Below are positions 22,984 to 32,990 of a stretch of DNA of 39,478 nucleotides, piece after piece; positions within the stretch are counted from its first letter, which is position 1; every line of letters starts with the position of its first letter. Source of the DNA: Halioglobus sp. (GTDB taxonomy: Bacteria; Pseudomonadota; Gammaproteobacteria; Pseudomonadales; Halieaceae); assembly GCA_020443325.1 (NCBI GenBank), contig JAGRIK010000356.1, positions 1-39,478 of the forward strand, read 5' to 3'. The translations under genes were made by a program, and so were the position numbers. The notes beneath the pieces are model-generated. The model saw only the letters and a list, made by a program, of their open reading frames with translations, searched no databases and was not told where the DNA came from.

Positions 22984-24071
22984 GTGTGCTAAGCCTGACG
23001 CTTGAATGCCAGGGTGACAGCGGTTTCGCACTGCAGGTTGATTGCACCGTGCCCACCCGTGGTATCACGGCGGTTTACGGACCCAGTGGCAGCGGCAAAA
23101 GCACGCTGCTGGATTGCATTGCGGGACTGCGCTCACCCCAACCCGACAGCGTCATTCGACTCGGCGGTGAAACCTGGCAGGCGCCGGGTATCGCCGTGCC
23201 GCCGTGGCGACGTCGCATCGGCTATGTGTTCCAGGACGCGCGGCTGTTCCCACATCTCAACGTGCAACAGAACCTGGACTACGCCATCACGCGGCGCAGC
23301 TCGCCCGGCGATATTGCGTTCGAGCAGGTCGTCACCTGGCTGGAGTTGCAGGAATTGCTGGCGCGCACACCCGATACCCTGTCCGCCGGCCAGAAGCAAC
23401 GCGTGGCCATCGGTCGCGCGCTGCTGTCCTCGCCGCAGTTGCTGTTACTGGACGAACCGCTGGCCAACCTCGACCACGCTGCCCGCCAGCAGTGTTTGCG
23501 GTGCCTGCAACGGCTGTCCGATGAACTGCAACTGCCGATGCTCTACGTCAGTCACGACATTGAAGAGGTGAGCCAGCTCGCAGACCACCTGCTGTTGCTG
23601 GACCGGGGCCGCGTGGTGGAACAGGGTTCGTTGCTGGACTTGTGCAGCAGGCTGGATACCCGCCTGTCGCACGAGGAACAGGCCGCGGCAATCCTGACTG
23701 CCAGCGTTGCGCAACACGACGCCGTATTCAACCTCACCCAGCTGGAGGTGGACGGCCACCCCCTGTTCGTCAACCACCTGCCCCACGACCCCGGCCAGGT
23801 GCGGCGCGTGCGCATCCCCGCGCGCGATGTCAGCGTCTGCCGACAGCGCCCGCAGGACAGCAGCATTCTCAATATTCTGCCGGTCACACTCAGCGAGATC
23901 GAGGACACCGACAGCGCGCGAGTGCTGTTGCGCCTGTCGCTTGGCTCGCAATTCCTGCTCGCGCGCATCACACGCAAATCCGCAGTGGAACTCAAGCTGC
24001 AAGTGGGTGATCCAATCTATGCCCAGATCAAAAGTGCAGCACTGCTAATGGAGGCAACAGACCTGGCATGA
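22980..24071 (+). CDS. modC: Molybdate ABC transporter, ATP-binding protein
   Basis: 363 residues. Walker A GPSGSGKST, Q-loop YVFQDARLFPHL, signature LSAGQKQRVAIGRALL and Walker B LLLLDEPLANLD are intact, and the C-terminal third is a molybdate-binding (mop/TOBE) domain. The GTG start overlaps the modB stop by four bases (GTGA). It energises ModB at the inner membrane. The next gene (srkA) again overlaps by four bases. Confidence 0.96.
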   Translation: MSVLSLTLECQGDSGFALQVDCTVPTRGITAVYGPSGSGKSTLLDCIAGLRSPQPDSVIRLGGETWQAPGIAVPPWRRRIGYVFQDARLFPHLNVQQNLDYAITRRSSPGDIAFEQVVTWLELQELLARTPDTLSAGQKQRVAIGRALLSSPQLLLLDEPLANLDHAARQQCLRCLQRLSDELQLPMLYVSHDIEEVSQLADHLLLLDRGRVVEQGSLLDLCSRLDTRLSHEEQAAAILTASVAQHDAVFNLTQLEVDGHPLFVNHLPHDPGQVRRVRIPARDVSVCRQRPQDSSILNILPVTLSEIEDTDSARVLLRLSLGSQFLLARITRKSAVELKLQVGDPIYAQIKSAALLMEATDLA

Positions 24072-25048
24072 CAACCCACCCCTACGACCGGCTCGACCCC
24101 GATATGATTATCGATGCCGTGGAATCTGTCGGTTATCGCAGCGACGCGCGGTTACTGGCGCTGAATAGCTACGAAAACCGGGTTTACCAGGTGGGCATTG
24201 AAGACGGCACGCCACTGATCGCAAAATTCTACCGGCCGGAGCGTTGGACGGAAGCCCAGATTCGGGAGGAACATCGTTTCAGCCTCGAATTACAGGACGC
24301 CGAGATCTCCGTCGTAGCCCCGATGGTAAATGCACAGGGAGAAACACTGCACACTTACGAGGGCTTCCAGTTTGCACTCTTCGCACGCCGCGGCGGCTAT
24401 CCGCCGGAACTGGACAACCTCGACAACATGCTGGTGCTGGGCAGGACGGTCGGGCGCATCCACGCCGTGGGACAGGCTGGCGCATTCAGGGAGCGCCAGG
24501 CGATAACAGTAGAGCGCATGCTGACGCAAAGTCGCGAGCTGTTGCTGGACGGGTTTATCCCCAAATCACTCGTACCTGCGTACGAGTCGTTAACCACCGA
24601 TCTCAAGGAGATCGTGGAATCCGTCTACAGCGAGGTGCAGCCCGATGATGAAATCCGTGTCCACGGCGATTGCCATGTGGGCAATATCCTGTGGCGCGAC
24701 GAGACGGCGCACTTTGTCGATTTTGATGACTGTTGCACCGCGCCGGCGATACAGGATCTGTGGATGTTCCTCAACGGCGAACGCCATGAGCGACAACTGC
24801 AACTGTCAGAGCTGGTAGAGGGCTATTCGGAGTTTTGCGATTTCGATCCGCGCCAGATTCGCTGGATCGAATCGCTGCGCACGATGCGCCTGATCCATTA
24901 CGCGGCCTGGCTGGCACGCCGCTGGGAGGACCCGGCGTTCCCGCGCAGTTTTACCTGGTTCAACACCGAGCGCTACTGGGCGGATCATATCCTGGAGTTG
25001 CGCGAGCAGATGTCGGCGCTGCAGGAGGAGCCGCTGCGGTTGCTCTAG
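24068..25048 (+). CDS. srkA: Stress response kinase A (YihE family)
   Basis: 326-residue choline/aminoglycoside-kinase-fold Ser/Thr kinase. LNSYENRVYQVG near the N-terminus, the catalytic loop VHGDCHVGNILW and the metal-binding VDFDD are as in SrkA, which counters stress-induced cell death in E. coli. ATG overlaps the modC stop (ATGA). Coupling to modABC is unusual and may be chance packing. It converges tail to tail with the acyltransferase gene, sharing CTAG at 25045-25048. Confidence 0.94.
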   Translation: MTTHPYDRLDPDMIIDAVESVGYRSDARLLALNSYENRVYQVGIEDGTPLIAKFYRPERWTEAQIREEHRFSLELQDAEISVVAPMVNAQGETLHTYEGFQFALFARRGGYPPELDNLDNMLVLGRTVGRIHAVGQAGAFRERQAITVERMLTQSRELLLDGFIPKSLVPAYESLTTDLKEIVESVYSEVQPDDEIRVHGDCHVGNILWRDETAHFVDFDDCCTAPAIQDLWMFLNGERHERQLQLSELVEGYSEFCDFDPRQIRWIESLRTMRLIHYAAWLARRWEDPAFPRSFTWFNTERYWADHILELREQMSALQEEPLRLL

Positions 25049-25779
25049 GGCTTTGAGTGGGACCGGGAACCGGGATAAATCACCGACCAGAGCCAGCGCC
25101 AGAACGAGTTCCCCGCCAGCACATCCCGGTCCACGGCATCGAAGAACGCATTCAGCCCCTCTGGATCTGAAAAGTAATCCATGCGCGTTTTGAACTCGCG
25201 CTGGGGATCCAGCTCTTTCACCACCTGCGCCGGATTTCCCGCAACCACGACATTGGCGGGCACATCCTTGGTAACGACTGCCCGTGCGGCCACCACGCTG
25301 TTCTCGCCGATCGTCACCCCCTTGAGCACGGTGGCGTGATCTCCCAGCCAGACATTGGCGCCCAGATGCACGGGCGTTGGCGTCTCCTTCCTCACCATCC
25401 TGTCGTAAATAGTGTGCCAGTCGGAGTCGGTGATATAGGCGCCGTTGGCCAGCATGACACCGTCGCCCAGGATGATCTCGTCGCTGGCACTGATTCTGGA
25501 GCCCGGGCTCATCAGGCAACAATCGCCAATGACGACGCGGCCCTGGCCGGCCTCGCGCCCCCAGACGCCCACCTCGACCCGGTTGCCCGGCTCGCCAATC
25601 GCGGTAAAACACTTGCCGATCTGGATATTGCTGCCCGAAAAATGTACATACCAGGGCTTCATGATGGTGTGGTGCGGGCCCAGATACGTGCACTCGGGAC
25701 GCAGGAAATAATCGGCGTACCAGGACCTGAATTTCAGGTAACTCTTTTTTAACCAGTAGGGCCGGAGGTCATCGCGCAT
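25045..25779 (-). CDS. Hexapeptide-repeat acyltransferase (LbH family)
   Basis: 244 residues. Left-handed beta-helix repeats occupy most of residues 50-200, for example VVIGDCCLMSPGSRISASDE, ITDSDWHTIYD and LGANVWLGDHATVLKGVTIG, ending AAGNP-type VVAGNPAQVV. This is the O-acetyl/acyltransferase group (WbbJ-like), acting on sugars or lipids. ATG at 25779 follows AAAAGG; a TTG two codons earlier is less likely. A partner pathway is not evident from neighbours, so the acceptor is unknown. Confidence 0.87.
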   Translation of the reverse strand: MRDDLRPYWLKKSYLKFRSWYADYFLRPECTYLGPHHTIMKPWYVHFSGSNIQIGKCFTAIGEPGNRVEVGVWGREAGQGRVVIGDCCLMSPGSRISASDEIILGDGVMLANGAYITDSDWHTIYDRMVRKETPTPVHLGANVWLGDHATVLKGVTIGENSVVAARAVVTKDVPANVVVAGNPAQVVKELDPQREFKTRMDYFSDPEGLNAFFDAVDRDVLAGNSFWRWLWSVIYPGSRSHSKP

Positions 25780-25863
25780 GTGCAACCTTTTAATCTCGGT
25801 GGATAGAGCTATGATCGGACGCTATCATCGCAGCAGCAATGATTAACATCAAATGCGCCACGC

Positions 25864-26589
25864 TTGTCACCCAACTGCCTGAGGCCACCGAACCCCTTGC
25901 ACGCCAATTCCTCCCCGGTCAGCAGCAACCAGCAGCAATTACACCCCCGGTTGGCGGAGATTGTTAACCGCCACCTGCGCGCCGCGCACCGCGCTGAGAT
26001 CGTTGCCCACAACCTCAGCGCCTACGAAACGCTGCGCGAAAGCCTGGCAGCCCGGCCGCGCCCACTGGTGCTGGATTCCTTTTGCGGCACGGGGCACAGC
26101 ACCGCGGCGCTGGCCGAGCGTCATCCCGGCCACCTGGTGGTGGGTATCGACAAGTCCGCCCAGCGCCTGGCAAAACACCCCTATACAGACCGCGACAATT
26201 ACCTGCTGCTGCGCGCGGATTGCGAGGACATATGGCAGCTGCTGGTGCGCGATGGCTTGCGGGCAGAATTTCACTATATTCTCTATCCCAATCCCTGGCC
26301 AAAAGCGCGACACCTGCAACGCCGTGTCCATGGTCACGCCCGTTTTCCGCTGCTACTCCAGCTCGGCGGTGCCCTGGAGCTGCGCTCCAACTGGCAGATC
26401 TACATCGAGGAGTTCGGCGTCGCCATGCACCTGGCAGGCCAGCGCGGACGCGTCAGCAGGCTGGCCGCTGGCGAGACAGACCTGAGCCTGTTTGAACGGA
26501 AATACCGCCGGAGCGGCCACGATCTCTGGGTCTATACTGCAAACATCGGGCTAAAATTGGGCAACCAGCCGGCCAATAACATGCCGTGA
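25864..26589 (+). CDS. TrmB-like SAM methyltransferase
   Basis: About 241 residues. LVLDSFCGTGHSTAALAERH (SAM site), VVGIDKSAQRL and YPNPWPKARHLQRRVHGH resemble the tRNA (guanine-N7) methyltransferase TrmB, whose motif is usually PDPW-x-K-x-RH. Here Asn replaces that Asp, and the overall similarity looks paralogous rather than orthologous. The only in-frame start before the conserved region is TTG at 25864, or a codon inside the Pro/Ser-rich leader; the true start is uncertain. It may modify RNA or another substrate. Confidence 0.8.
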   Translation: MSPNCLRPPNPLHANSSPVSSNQQQLHPRLAEIVNRHLRAAHRAEIVAHNLSAYETLRESLAARPRPLVLDSFCGTGHSTAALAERHPGHLVVGIDKSAQRLAKHPYTDRDNYLLLRADCEDIWQLLVRDGLRAEFHYILYPNPWPKARHLQRRVHGHARFPLLLQLGGALELRSNWQIYIEEFGVAMHLAGQRGRVSRLAAGETDLSLFERKYRRSGHDLWVYTANIGLKLGNQPANNMP

Positions 26590-26638
26590 CGAAAAAAGCC
26601 CAGTGCGCTAAAGTGCGGGCTTCAGAAGGAGAACACTG

Positions 26639-27460
26639 ATGTCCTCGATAACCACGGACCCCATGTGGGAACGGATCCGCCAGGAAGCCACCAGGCACGC
26701 GGGCGAAGAGCCGATACTGGCCAGCTTTCTGCACGCCACGATACTGAATCACGCAGAGCTCGAACTGGCGCTCAGCTTCCACCTGGCGAGCCAACTGGAC
26801 AGCCCTACGGCGTCCTCACTCTTGCTGCGCGAGGTTATTCTGGACGCATTCACCCGCGATCCTACCATTCGCACTGCGGTGCGCGCGGATCTGCAGGCGG
26901 TCGAGGACCGCGACTCCGCCTGCCATGAACTGTATATCCCCTTCCTGTACTTCAAGGGGTTCCACGCGTTGCAAACCCACCGCGTCGCGCACTGGCTGTG
27001 GAGTAATGGCCGGGAACCGCTGGCACTTTTTTTCCAGAACCGCATGTCGGCGGTATTCAGCGTCGATATTCACCCCGCGGCCCGACTCGGGCAGGGCATC
27101 ATGCTGGATCACGCCACCGGCCTGGTGATCGGGGAAACGGCCGTGGTCGGGAACAATGTCTCCATCCTGCAATCGGTCACGCTGGGCGGTACCGGCAAGG
27201 TTGAGGGCGACCGCCATCCGAAAATTGGCGACGGCGTGCTGATCAGCGCCGGGGCCAAGATCCTGGGCAATATCCGCGTTGGTGAAGGTGCCAAGGTGGG
27301 CGCGGGCAGCGTGGTCCTGGAGGAGGTGCCTCCGCACACCACCGTTGCGGGCGTGCCGGCTAAAATCGTTGGCCACCCATCATCGGATCAACCCGCGCTG
27401 GAAATGGACCACGATTTCTGCTGCGACGAGGCTGCGGCAAAGAAACGCGAGGCCAGCTAG
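26639..27460 (+). CDS. cysE: Serine O-acetyltransferase
   Basis: 273 residues, the usual length of long-form CysE. The helical N-terminal domain (MWERIRQEATRHAGEEPILA) precedes the left-handed beta-helix with IMLDHATGLVIGE (catalytic Asp-His) and VTLGGTGKVEGDRHPKIGDG. It makes O-acetylserine from serine and acetyl-CoA, the first step of cysteine synthesis. ATG follows AGAAGGAG. The stop is immediately followed by the inverted-repeat element. The C-terminal tail, which binds CysK in other species, is here Lys/Ala-rich and does not end in Ile. Confidence 0.95.
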   Translation: MSSITTDPMWERIRQEATRHAGEEPILASFLHATILNHAELELALSFHLASQLDSPTASSLLLREVILDAFTRDPTIRTAVRADLQAVEDRDSACHELYIPFLYFKGFHALQTHRVAHWLWSNGREPLALFFQNRMSAVFSVDIHPAARLGQGIMLDHATGLVIGETAVVGNNVSILQSVTLGGTGKVEGDRHPKIGDGVLISAGAKILGNIRVGEGAKVGAGSVVLEEVPPHTTVAGVPAKIVGHPSSDQPALEMDHDFCCDEAAAKKREAS

Positions 27461-27567
27461 CAGTGTGTTGAAAACCTTTATCTGACAGCTCGGCTTGTTT
27501 TCGACTTGAATAGCAACGAGATGAATTTTGTCTTAGTGCTGTCGGGGGTTTGGTCGTGGGCGACGGA

Positions 27568-27636
27568 CTCGCACCCCAGTAGGCGTTTCAGTCGCTCCAC
27601 GTGATTCGCTTTGTGAAACGCCTACTGGGGTACGAG
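27568..27636. repeat. Long hairpin 1 in the cysE-hemE element
   Basis: Arms 27568-27590 and 27614-27636 pair over 23 bases with one mismatch (core CCCCAGTAGGCGTTTCA); loop of 23 bases. Confidence 0.9.
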
Positions 27637-27737
27637 CCCTGCATCCCAATGCTACGGCACGAGGTGTGACGGACGTTAGACTGTGAAGTGCATGAATGGA
27701 AAGATTTTTTTTGATCTAGTCGAATGGTATGCACTGA

Positions 27738-27828
27738 GGTTGCGGATAGAAAAAGTGTTTCTCACCAAGCGAATCCGTTGGTCCGGCACCCCGGGAGCGA
27801 CTGAGAAACACTTTTTCTATCCGTAACC
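27738..27828. repeat. Long hairpin 2 in the cysE-hemE element
   Basis: Arms 27738-27764 and 27802-27828 pair over 27 bases with one mismatch (core GATAGAAAAAGTGTTTCTCA); loop of 37 bases. It is enclosed by the 11-bp pair at 27732-27742 / 27861-27871. A run of ten C follows at 27888-27897. Confidence 0.9.
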
Positions 27829-27945
27829 GCCCGGCAAAGCCACTTCCTAGGAGGCGGAAACAACCTCAGTGTTCATCCCGGTTAGTTCCCCCCCCCCGGT
27901 CATGCACTCGCTAGAGACTGATTCAACACGCTGCCAGAAAAAGTC

Positions 27946-29016
27946 TCAGTCCCCGGTGTGGTACTGCGGCGACAACTCCTGCACCGCATCTACGAAGGCC
28001 GTCACATGATCGGGGTTTACGCCCGGCGTGATGCCGTGCCCGAGATTGAACACATGGCCGCTGCCACGCCCGTAACCCGCCAGGATCGTATCGACTTCAC
28101 TGCGTATCCGCGCAGGTGACGCAAACAACATGCTGGGATCCATATTTCCCTGCAGGGCCACGCGGTCGCCCACCCGTGCGCGAGCCTTGTTTATATCTGT
28201 GGTCCAGTCGAGTCCCACTGCCTGCGCGCCGCAATCGGCGATAGTTTCCAGCCACTGCCCGCCGCCTTTGGTGAAGACAATCACCGGCACCTGGCGCCCG
28301 TCGGCTTCAGCGGGCAGGCGGGAGATCACCCGCTGCATATACTGCAGGGAGAACTCCTGATAGCCAGCGGCACTGAGGCTGCCGCCCCAGGTATCAAATA
28401 TTTGCAGCGCCTGGGCACCCGCGTGCACCTGGGCAGTCAGGTAATCCGCTACCGCGTCGGCCAGCAGCGTCAACAGATCGTGCATCAGCGCCGGCTTGTC
28501 GTAAGCCATGGTTTTGATTTGCGCGAAATCCTTGGAGGAGCCGCCTTCAACCATATAGGTCGCCAGCGTCCAGGGGCTGCCGGAAAAACCAATGAGGGGG
28601 ACAGCGCCATTCAGCTCGCGGCGGATGGTACTGACAGCGCGCATTACATAAGCCAGGTCATCATCGGCCTTGATCGCCGTCAATCCCGCAAGATCCGCCT
28701 CGCTGCGCACGGTTTTGCGAAAGCGCGGCCCCTCGCCCTCCTCAAAGTACAGACCGAGGCCGAGGGCGTCAGGCACCGTCAGGATATCGGAGAACAGAAT
28801 GGCCGCATCCATCGGGTAACGGCGCAGGGGTTGCAGCGTGACCTCGCAGGCCAGCTCGGCGTTCTTGCACAAATCCAGGAAGGAGCCCGCTTTCTCGCGG
28901 GTGGCACGGTACTCGGGCAGGTAGCGCCCCGCCTGGCGCATCATCCATATTGGCGTGCGATCGACACTCTGGCGCAGCAGGGCGCGCAGAAAACGGTCAT
29001 TTTTGAGTTCAGTCAT
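27946..29016 (-). CDS. hemE: Uroporphyrinogen decarboxylase
   Basis: 357 residues from ATG at 29016; an upstream in-frame start at 29061 adds 15 unconserved residues. [16 protein letters not shown] near the N-terminus, [29 protein letters not shown] and GNMDPSMLF are conserved. It converts uroporphyrinogen III to coproporphyrinogen III in heme synthesis. It lies 114 bp downstream of aroB on the same strand and ends 13 bp from the inverted-repeat element. Confidence 0.96.
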   Translation of the reverse strand: MTELKNDRFLRALLRQSVDRTPIWMMRQAGRYLPEYRATREKAGSFLDLCKNAELACEVTLQPLRRYPMDAAILFSDILTVPDALGLGLYFEEGEGPRFRKTVRSEADLAGLTAIKADDDLAYVMRAVSTIRRELNGAVPLIGFSGSPWTLATYMVEGGSSKDFAQIKTMAYDKPALMHDLLTLLADAVADYLTAQVHAGAQALQIFDTWGGSLSAAGYQEFSLQYMQRVISRLPAEADGRQVPVIVFTKGGGQWLETIADCGAQAVGLDWTTDINKARARVGDRVALQGNMDPSMLFASPARIRSEVDTILAGYGRGSGHVFNLGHGITPGVNPDHVTAFVDAVQELSPQYHTGD

Positions 29017-29130
29017 TGGGAGAATCCGGAGCTCGAGAAAAGAAGGAGGGCAAGCATACACCAGCGGCAGGAATTTTTGGGCAATGAGCGCGGGGAAATT
29101 CCCCCGTGCGACAGGAACGGCGGACGCGCT

Positions 29131-30219
29131 TCAGCGGGCCGCCAGTAGTTCCTGCAGTTCCGCATCGGTCACATCGTCGACAATGCAGGCCGCACCGATG
29201 GCTTCGAGCAGTATCAGGCGCAGATTGCCATCGATGACCTTCTTGTCATGTGCCATCAGGCTGAGGAACATCGCGGCATCCATATTCCCGGGCGGGCTTA
29301 CGGGCAGGTGCATGTCCTGCAACAGCGCACGGAAATCGTCCACTTCGGCCTCATCAATCCAGCCGCGGCGGGCGGACAGTTCAAGCGCCAGCATCATGCC
29401 TGCAGCCACGGCTTCGCCGTGCAACCACTCGCCATAGCCCTGGCCCGTCTCGATCGCGTGGCCAAAGGTGTGGCCGAGATTCAAAATCGCGCGCATACCG
29501 CCCTCGCGCTCATCGGCTGCAACCACCTGTGCCTTGTTGGCGCAGCTGCGCTCTATGGCCTCGGCCAGTGCGGCTTCCTCGCGCGCCAGCAGGCGCGGCG
29601 TGTGTTCGTGCAGCCAGCGATAAAATGGCTCATCGCTGATAAGCCCGTACTTCACCACCTCTGCAAGGCCTGCGCTGAATTCCCGTGCGGGCAGGGTTTG
29701 CAGGGTATTGATATCGATCAGCACCGCCTGCGGCTGGTAGAAGGCGCCGATCATGTTCTTGCCCTGCGGATGATTGACGGCCGTTTTGCCACCCACGGAG
29801 GAGTCCACCTGCGCCAGCAGCGTGGTGGGAATCTGTATGAAGTTCACTCCGCGCTGGTAGCACGCTGCGGCAAACCCGGTGATATCGCCCACCACACCGC
29901 CGCCAAGAGCAATGAACGTGGTATTGCGGCTGTGCTTGTCCGCCATCACCCGGTCGAAAATCACCGACAGGGTTTCCAGCGACTTGTACTGCTCGCCATC
30001 CGGCAGCACGATTTCCGTAATCAACTGCCGCTTGCCCAGTGCAGACCTCACCCGCTCTGCGTAGAGCGGCGCTACTGTTTCATTGCTGACCAGAACAACC
30101 TGCGAACCCGCAATATGCCGGGCCAGCAGTTCGTTGTCAGCCAGCAGGTCTCGACCGATATAAACGGGATAGGTGCGCTCCCCCAATTCCACGTGCAGGG
30201 TATGCATGATCAATGTCAT
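29131..30219 (-). CDS. aroB: 3-dehydroquinate synthase
   Basis: 362-residue NAD- and metal-dependent enzyme making 3-dehydroquinate from [56 protein letters not shown] and the metal-binding [12 protein letters not shown] are all present. ATG has GAGGAAC about seven bases upstream. It follows aroK by 69 bp in the pil-aro run, the usual gammaproteobacterial order; the SPOR-domain damX gene often found next is absent. Confidence 0.96.
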   Translation of the reverse strand: MTLIMHTLHVELGERTYPVYIGRDLLADNELLARHIAGSQVVLVSNETVAPLYAERVRSALGKRQLITEIVLPDGEQYKSLETLSVIFDRVMADKHSRNTTFIALGGGVVGDITGFAAACYQRGVNFIQIPTTLLAQVDSSVGGKTAVNHPQGKNMIGAFYQPQAVLIDINTLQTLPAREFSAGLAEVVKYGLISDEPFYRWLHEHTPRLLAREEAALAEAIERSCANKAQVVAADEREGGMRAILNLGHTFGHAIETGQGYGEWLHGEAVAAGMMLALELSARRGWIDEAEVDDFRALLQDMHLPVSPPGNMDAAMFLSLMAHDKKVIDGNLRLILLEAIGAACIVDDVTDAELQELLAAR

Positions 30220-30288
30220 GAAAGTTCCTCAGGCTGGATTCAAGGCTGGTATTCTAACGTTTCGAGGGAGGGGCTGTCTGCGCTGGAG

Positions 30289-30807
30289 CTATAAAGCGGT
30301 GAGTTCTTCAACCAGTCGCTGCGCCACCATGCGCGGGCTACAGGCGTCCGTTTCAATGATGTGGTCTGCGATCTCCCGGTATAACGGGTCGCGCTCGGCC
30401 ATCAGGGCGCGAAGAATTTCCTCGGGATCACCTTTTTGCAACAGGGGTCTGCGGCGATCGCGCCGGGTTCGTCTCACCTGCTCTTCCACGGTGGCGTAGA
30501 GATAGACAACGAAACCCCGCCCCGCCAGCGCGCTGCGGTTTTCCGGGCGCAACACGACGCCGCCACCCGTCGCCAGCACCACATCGTCCCACTCTGTCAT
30601 TTCCGCTACGACCTGCTGCTCGCGATCGCGAAAGCCCTCTTCACCCTCGACATCAAAGATCCAGGGAATGTCCGCACCGGTGCGCACCTCGATTTCCGTA
30701 TCCGTATCCGCGAAACGCAGCTTCAGGTGCTGGGCTAGATACTTGCCAATGGTCGTCTTGCCGGCCCCCATGGGGCCGACCAGAAACACTCGATGCAATG
30801 CGGGCAT
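30289..30807 (-). CDS. aroK: Shikimate kinase
   Basis: 172 residues. P-loop [29 protein letters not shown] (shikimate site), [20 protein letters not shown] and the lid RRDRRRPLL are intact. It phosphorylates shikimate at O3. It begins 17 bases after the pilQ stop, so it is co-transcribed with the pilus genes. Confidence 0.96.
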   Translation of the reverse strand: MPALHRVFLVGPMGAGKTTIGKYLAQHLKLRFADTDTEIEVRTGADIPWIFDVEGEEGFRDREQQVVAEMTEWDDVVLATGGGVVLRPENRSALAGRGFVVYLYATVEEQVRRTRRDRRRPLLQKGDPEEILRALMAERDPLYREIADHIIETDACSPRMVAQRLVEELTAL

Positions 30808-30824
30808 GTCGGATCTACTGAGCG

Positions 30825-32909
30825 CTAGTCAAGGAGTTGGTCAGCCAGAATGCGCGGTGTAATGAAGATCAGGGTCTCTGTCTTTTTATGCTCGCTCGAC
30901 TCGCTTCTGAAGAAAGCGCCGATGTACGGGATATCGCCGAAGAACGGCACCTTGTTCACCGACTCGATGTCCTCAGTCTTGAACACGCCACCCAATACCA
31001 CTGTTTCACCATTGCCTACCAGCACCTGTGTTTCCAGCTGCGTGGTATCGATAGAGGGGATGAAACCACCGCTGCCGCTGGGCACCAGCTGTCCCACGGA
31101 ATCCTGGTTCACCTTGAGGTCCAGCATAATGCGGTCATCGGGCGTAATATTCGGCGTCACAAACAACGCCAGTACCGCGTCCTTGAACGCCACCGTGGTT
31201 TCACCGCTGGCGGAGGACTGCTGGTAGGGAATCTCCGTACCGGACTTGATAGATGCCTCCTGCTTGTCCCCGGTAATCACCTTCGGCTGCGATACCACCT
31301 CACCTTCGCCCTCAGATTCCAGTGCGGAGAGCTCTGCCGACAGGAACAGGTCGCCACTGGCAAAGCCGATCGCAAAACCACTGTTGGATGCAACACCCAG
31401 GTCCACCAACAGCGCGCCCGGATAACTGACCGTCGGCGTGTTGCCATTGATAATGGATTCGTTGATATCGACCACGTTCTCCGTGTCGCCCGATACCGTG
31501 ATCAGGTCATCACCGCGGTTCACGTATGCGCCGCCCCACTCAATACCGAGGTTTCTCGCGGCGTCGGACTGCGCGATCACAATACGCGCCTCAATCATGA
31601 CCTGTCGCACGGGGATATCCACCAGTTCGAGCAGATCGCGTATCTCAGCGAGCTTTGTCGCTGTATCTGTGATGATCAGCGAGTTGGTACGGGTGTCGAC
31701 AACCACCGAACCGCGCGGAGAGGTCAGGCTGCCGCCATCCTCGGAACCCGCCTGGAACAGTTCGACGACATCTTCAGCATTCGCGTAACGGATGCGCACA
31801 AACTCTGAGACCAAGGGGGCCAGTTCCGCGATCTGCTTGTTGGCTTCAATCTGCTGGCGCTCGCGCTCGGCGATCTCCGCGGCCGGAGCCACCATCAGTA
31901 CGTTACCTATCTGGCGCTTATCCAGGCCCTTGGTTTTCAATACCAGTTCCAGCGCCTGGTCCCATGGCACATTTTGCAGACGCAGGGTAATGCGCCCGGA
32001 CACGGTGTCACTGGCCACCAGGTTCAACTCGGTGAAATCGGCGATAAGCTGGAGTACGGCGCGCACTTCGATATCCTGGAAATTCAGCGATATCCTGTCA
32101 CCCACATAGTTGAATTCATTCTGGCGACGCTCCACTTCTTTTGCGGAGAGCGGCTTGACGCTGATGACGTACTCGTTGTCCGTCTGGTAGGCGAGGTAGT
32201 CAAAATCGCCGGTGGTTTTCAGCTGCAAGGTCGCACCGCGCTCGGTGGTGTTCACATCCACGCTGTTCACCGGGGTGGCGAAATCGGTCACGTCGTAGCG
32301 ACGCATCAGGCGCTCTGCCACGGTGGTATCAAGGAATTCTACTTTTACGTCGCCGCCTTCACTGAATACGTTCACATCCACGGAGGGGTCGGTCAGCTGC
32401 AAAGTCAGCTTGCCTTCGCCAGCCCCGGTACGCTGGAACTCAAGGTCGACAATCTCGGAGGCCACCTCAGTCACCTGTACCACGGCCGTCTCGACACGCA
32501 GGGGATCAGCGCCCTGCTTGACGTAGTCATTCCCCTCCTGTCCAACCATCAGGAACAGGTTATTGCCTTCTATCCGTGTTTCGTACGGCACCAGCTTGAC
32601 CAGTTCAACGACCAGCCGAGTGCGGTCGCCGGACTCCAGCACCACCGCCTTGGAGGCGTTGCCATACGGCAGTGAATAGCGTTTCTGCGCCAGGCCGCTG
32701 GTGGTGTTTGGAAAATCAACGGCGATGCGCGCGGGCTTTTCGATGGCATAGGTTTGGAAGTCAGGTGGAGTTTCGTTGAACTCAAGGCGCACTTCAAACT
32801 TGCTGCCGGGCCTGGAACTGAATTCAATGTCCTGCACTACGGGAGCGCCCAGCGCCGCGCTGGTTACAAAGCTCATCGCCAGCATAACGACTGCGTTACG
32901 CAACCTCAT
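30825..32909 (-). CDS. pilQ: Type IV pilus secretin PilQ
   Basis: About 694 residues. A Sec signal ([17 protein letters not shown]) is followed by two AMIN domains (to about residue 230, peptidoglycan binding), STN/secretin N domains (about 280-430, [20 protein letters not shown]) and the C-terminal secretin barrel ([33 protein letters not shown]). It forms the outer-membrane pore for the pilus fibre and, in competent cells, DNA. The start is ATG at 32909; a GTG at 32936 is also open. It is last of pilMNOPQ, before aroK. Confidence 0.95.
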   Translation of the reverse strand: MRLRNAVVMLAMSFVTSAALGAPVVQDIEFSSRPGSKFEVRLEFNETPPDFQTYAIEKPARIAVDFPNTTSGLAQKRYSLPYGNASKAVVLESGDRTRLVVELVKLVPYETRIEGNNLFLMVGQEGNDYVKQGADPLRVETAVVQVTEVASEIVDLEFQRTGAGEGKLTLQLTDPSVDVNVFSEGGDVKVEFLDTTVAERLMRRYDVTDFATPVNSVDVNTTERGATLQLKTTGDFDYLAYQTDNEYVISVKPLSAKEVERRQNEFNYVGDRISLNFQDIEVRAVLQLIADFTELNLVASDTVSGRITLRLQNVPWDQALELVLKTKGLDKRQIGNVLMVAPAAEIAERERQQIEANKQIAELAPLVSEFVRIRYANAEDVVELFQAGSEDGGSLTSPRGSVVVDTRTNSLIITDTATKLAEIRDLLELVDIPVRQVMIEARIVIAQSDAARNLGIEWGGAYVNRGDDLITVSGDTENVVDINESIINGNTPTVSYPGALLVDLGVASNSGFAIGFASGDLFLSAELSALESEGEGEVVSQPKVITGDKQEASIKSGTEIPYQQSSASGETTVAFKDAVLALFVTPNITPDDRIMLDLKVNQDSVGQLVPSGSGGFIPSIDTTQLETQVLVGNGETVVLGGVFKTEDIESVNKVPFFGDIPYIGAFFRSESSEHKKTETLIFITPRILADQLLD

Positions 32910-32990
32910 TCTCAAGCTCTCTTTACCTTTTAACACGGCCTTGTCCCCACATATTGTTTTTTAGCCACGGCTCCGCACCATGACCGCGGT

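Larger units (their letters stand above)
27461..27933. mobile_element. MITE-like element of nested inverted repeats
   Basis: 473 bp filling the gap between cysE and hemE. Terminal inverted repeats are CAGTGTGTTGAA (27461-27472) and TTCAACACGCTG (27922-27933), one mismatch. Inside are AGTGCATGA / TCATGCACT (27687-27695, 27900-27908), CACTGAGGTTG / CAACCTCAGTG (27732-27742, 27861-27871) and two long palindromes. No coding frame of note. No clear target-site duplication is seen. Confidence 0.6.

Noticed and set aside
26596-26622. Hairpin AAGCCC / GGGCTT between the methyltransferase gene and cysE as a terminator
   Set aside because: The T run is on the leftward side only, while both neighbouring genes run rightward.
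27888-27897. Run of ten C as a phase-variation tract
   Set aside because: It is not in or near a promoter or start codon; it falls inside the inverted-repeat element with no gene to switch.
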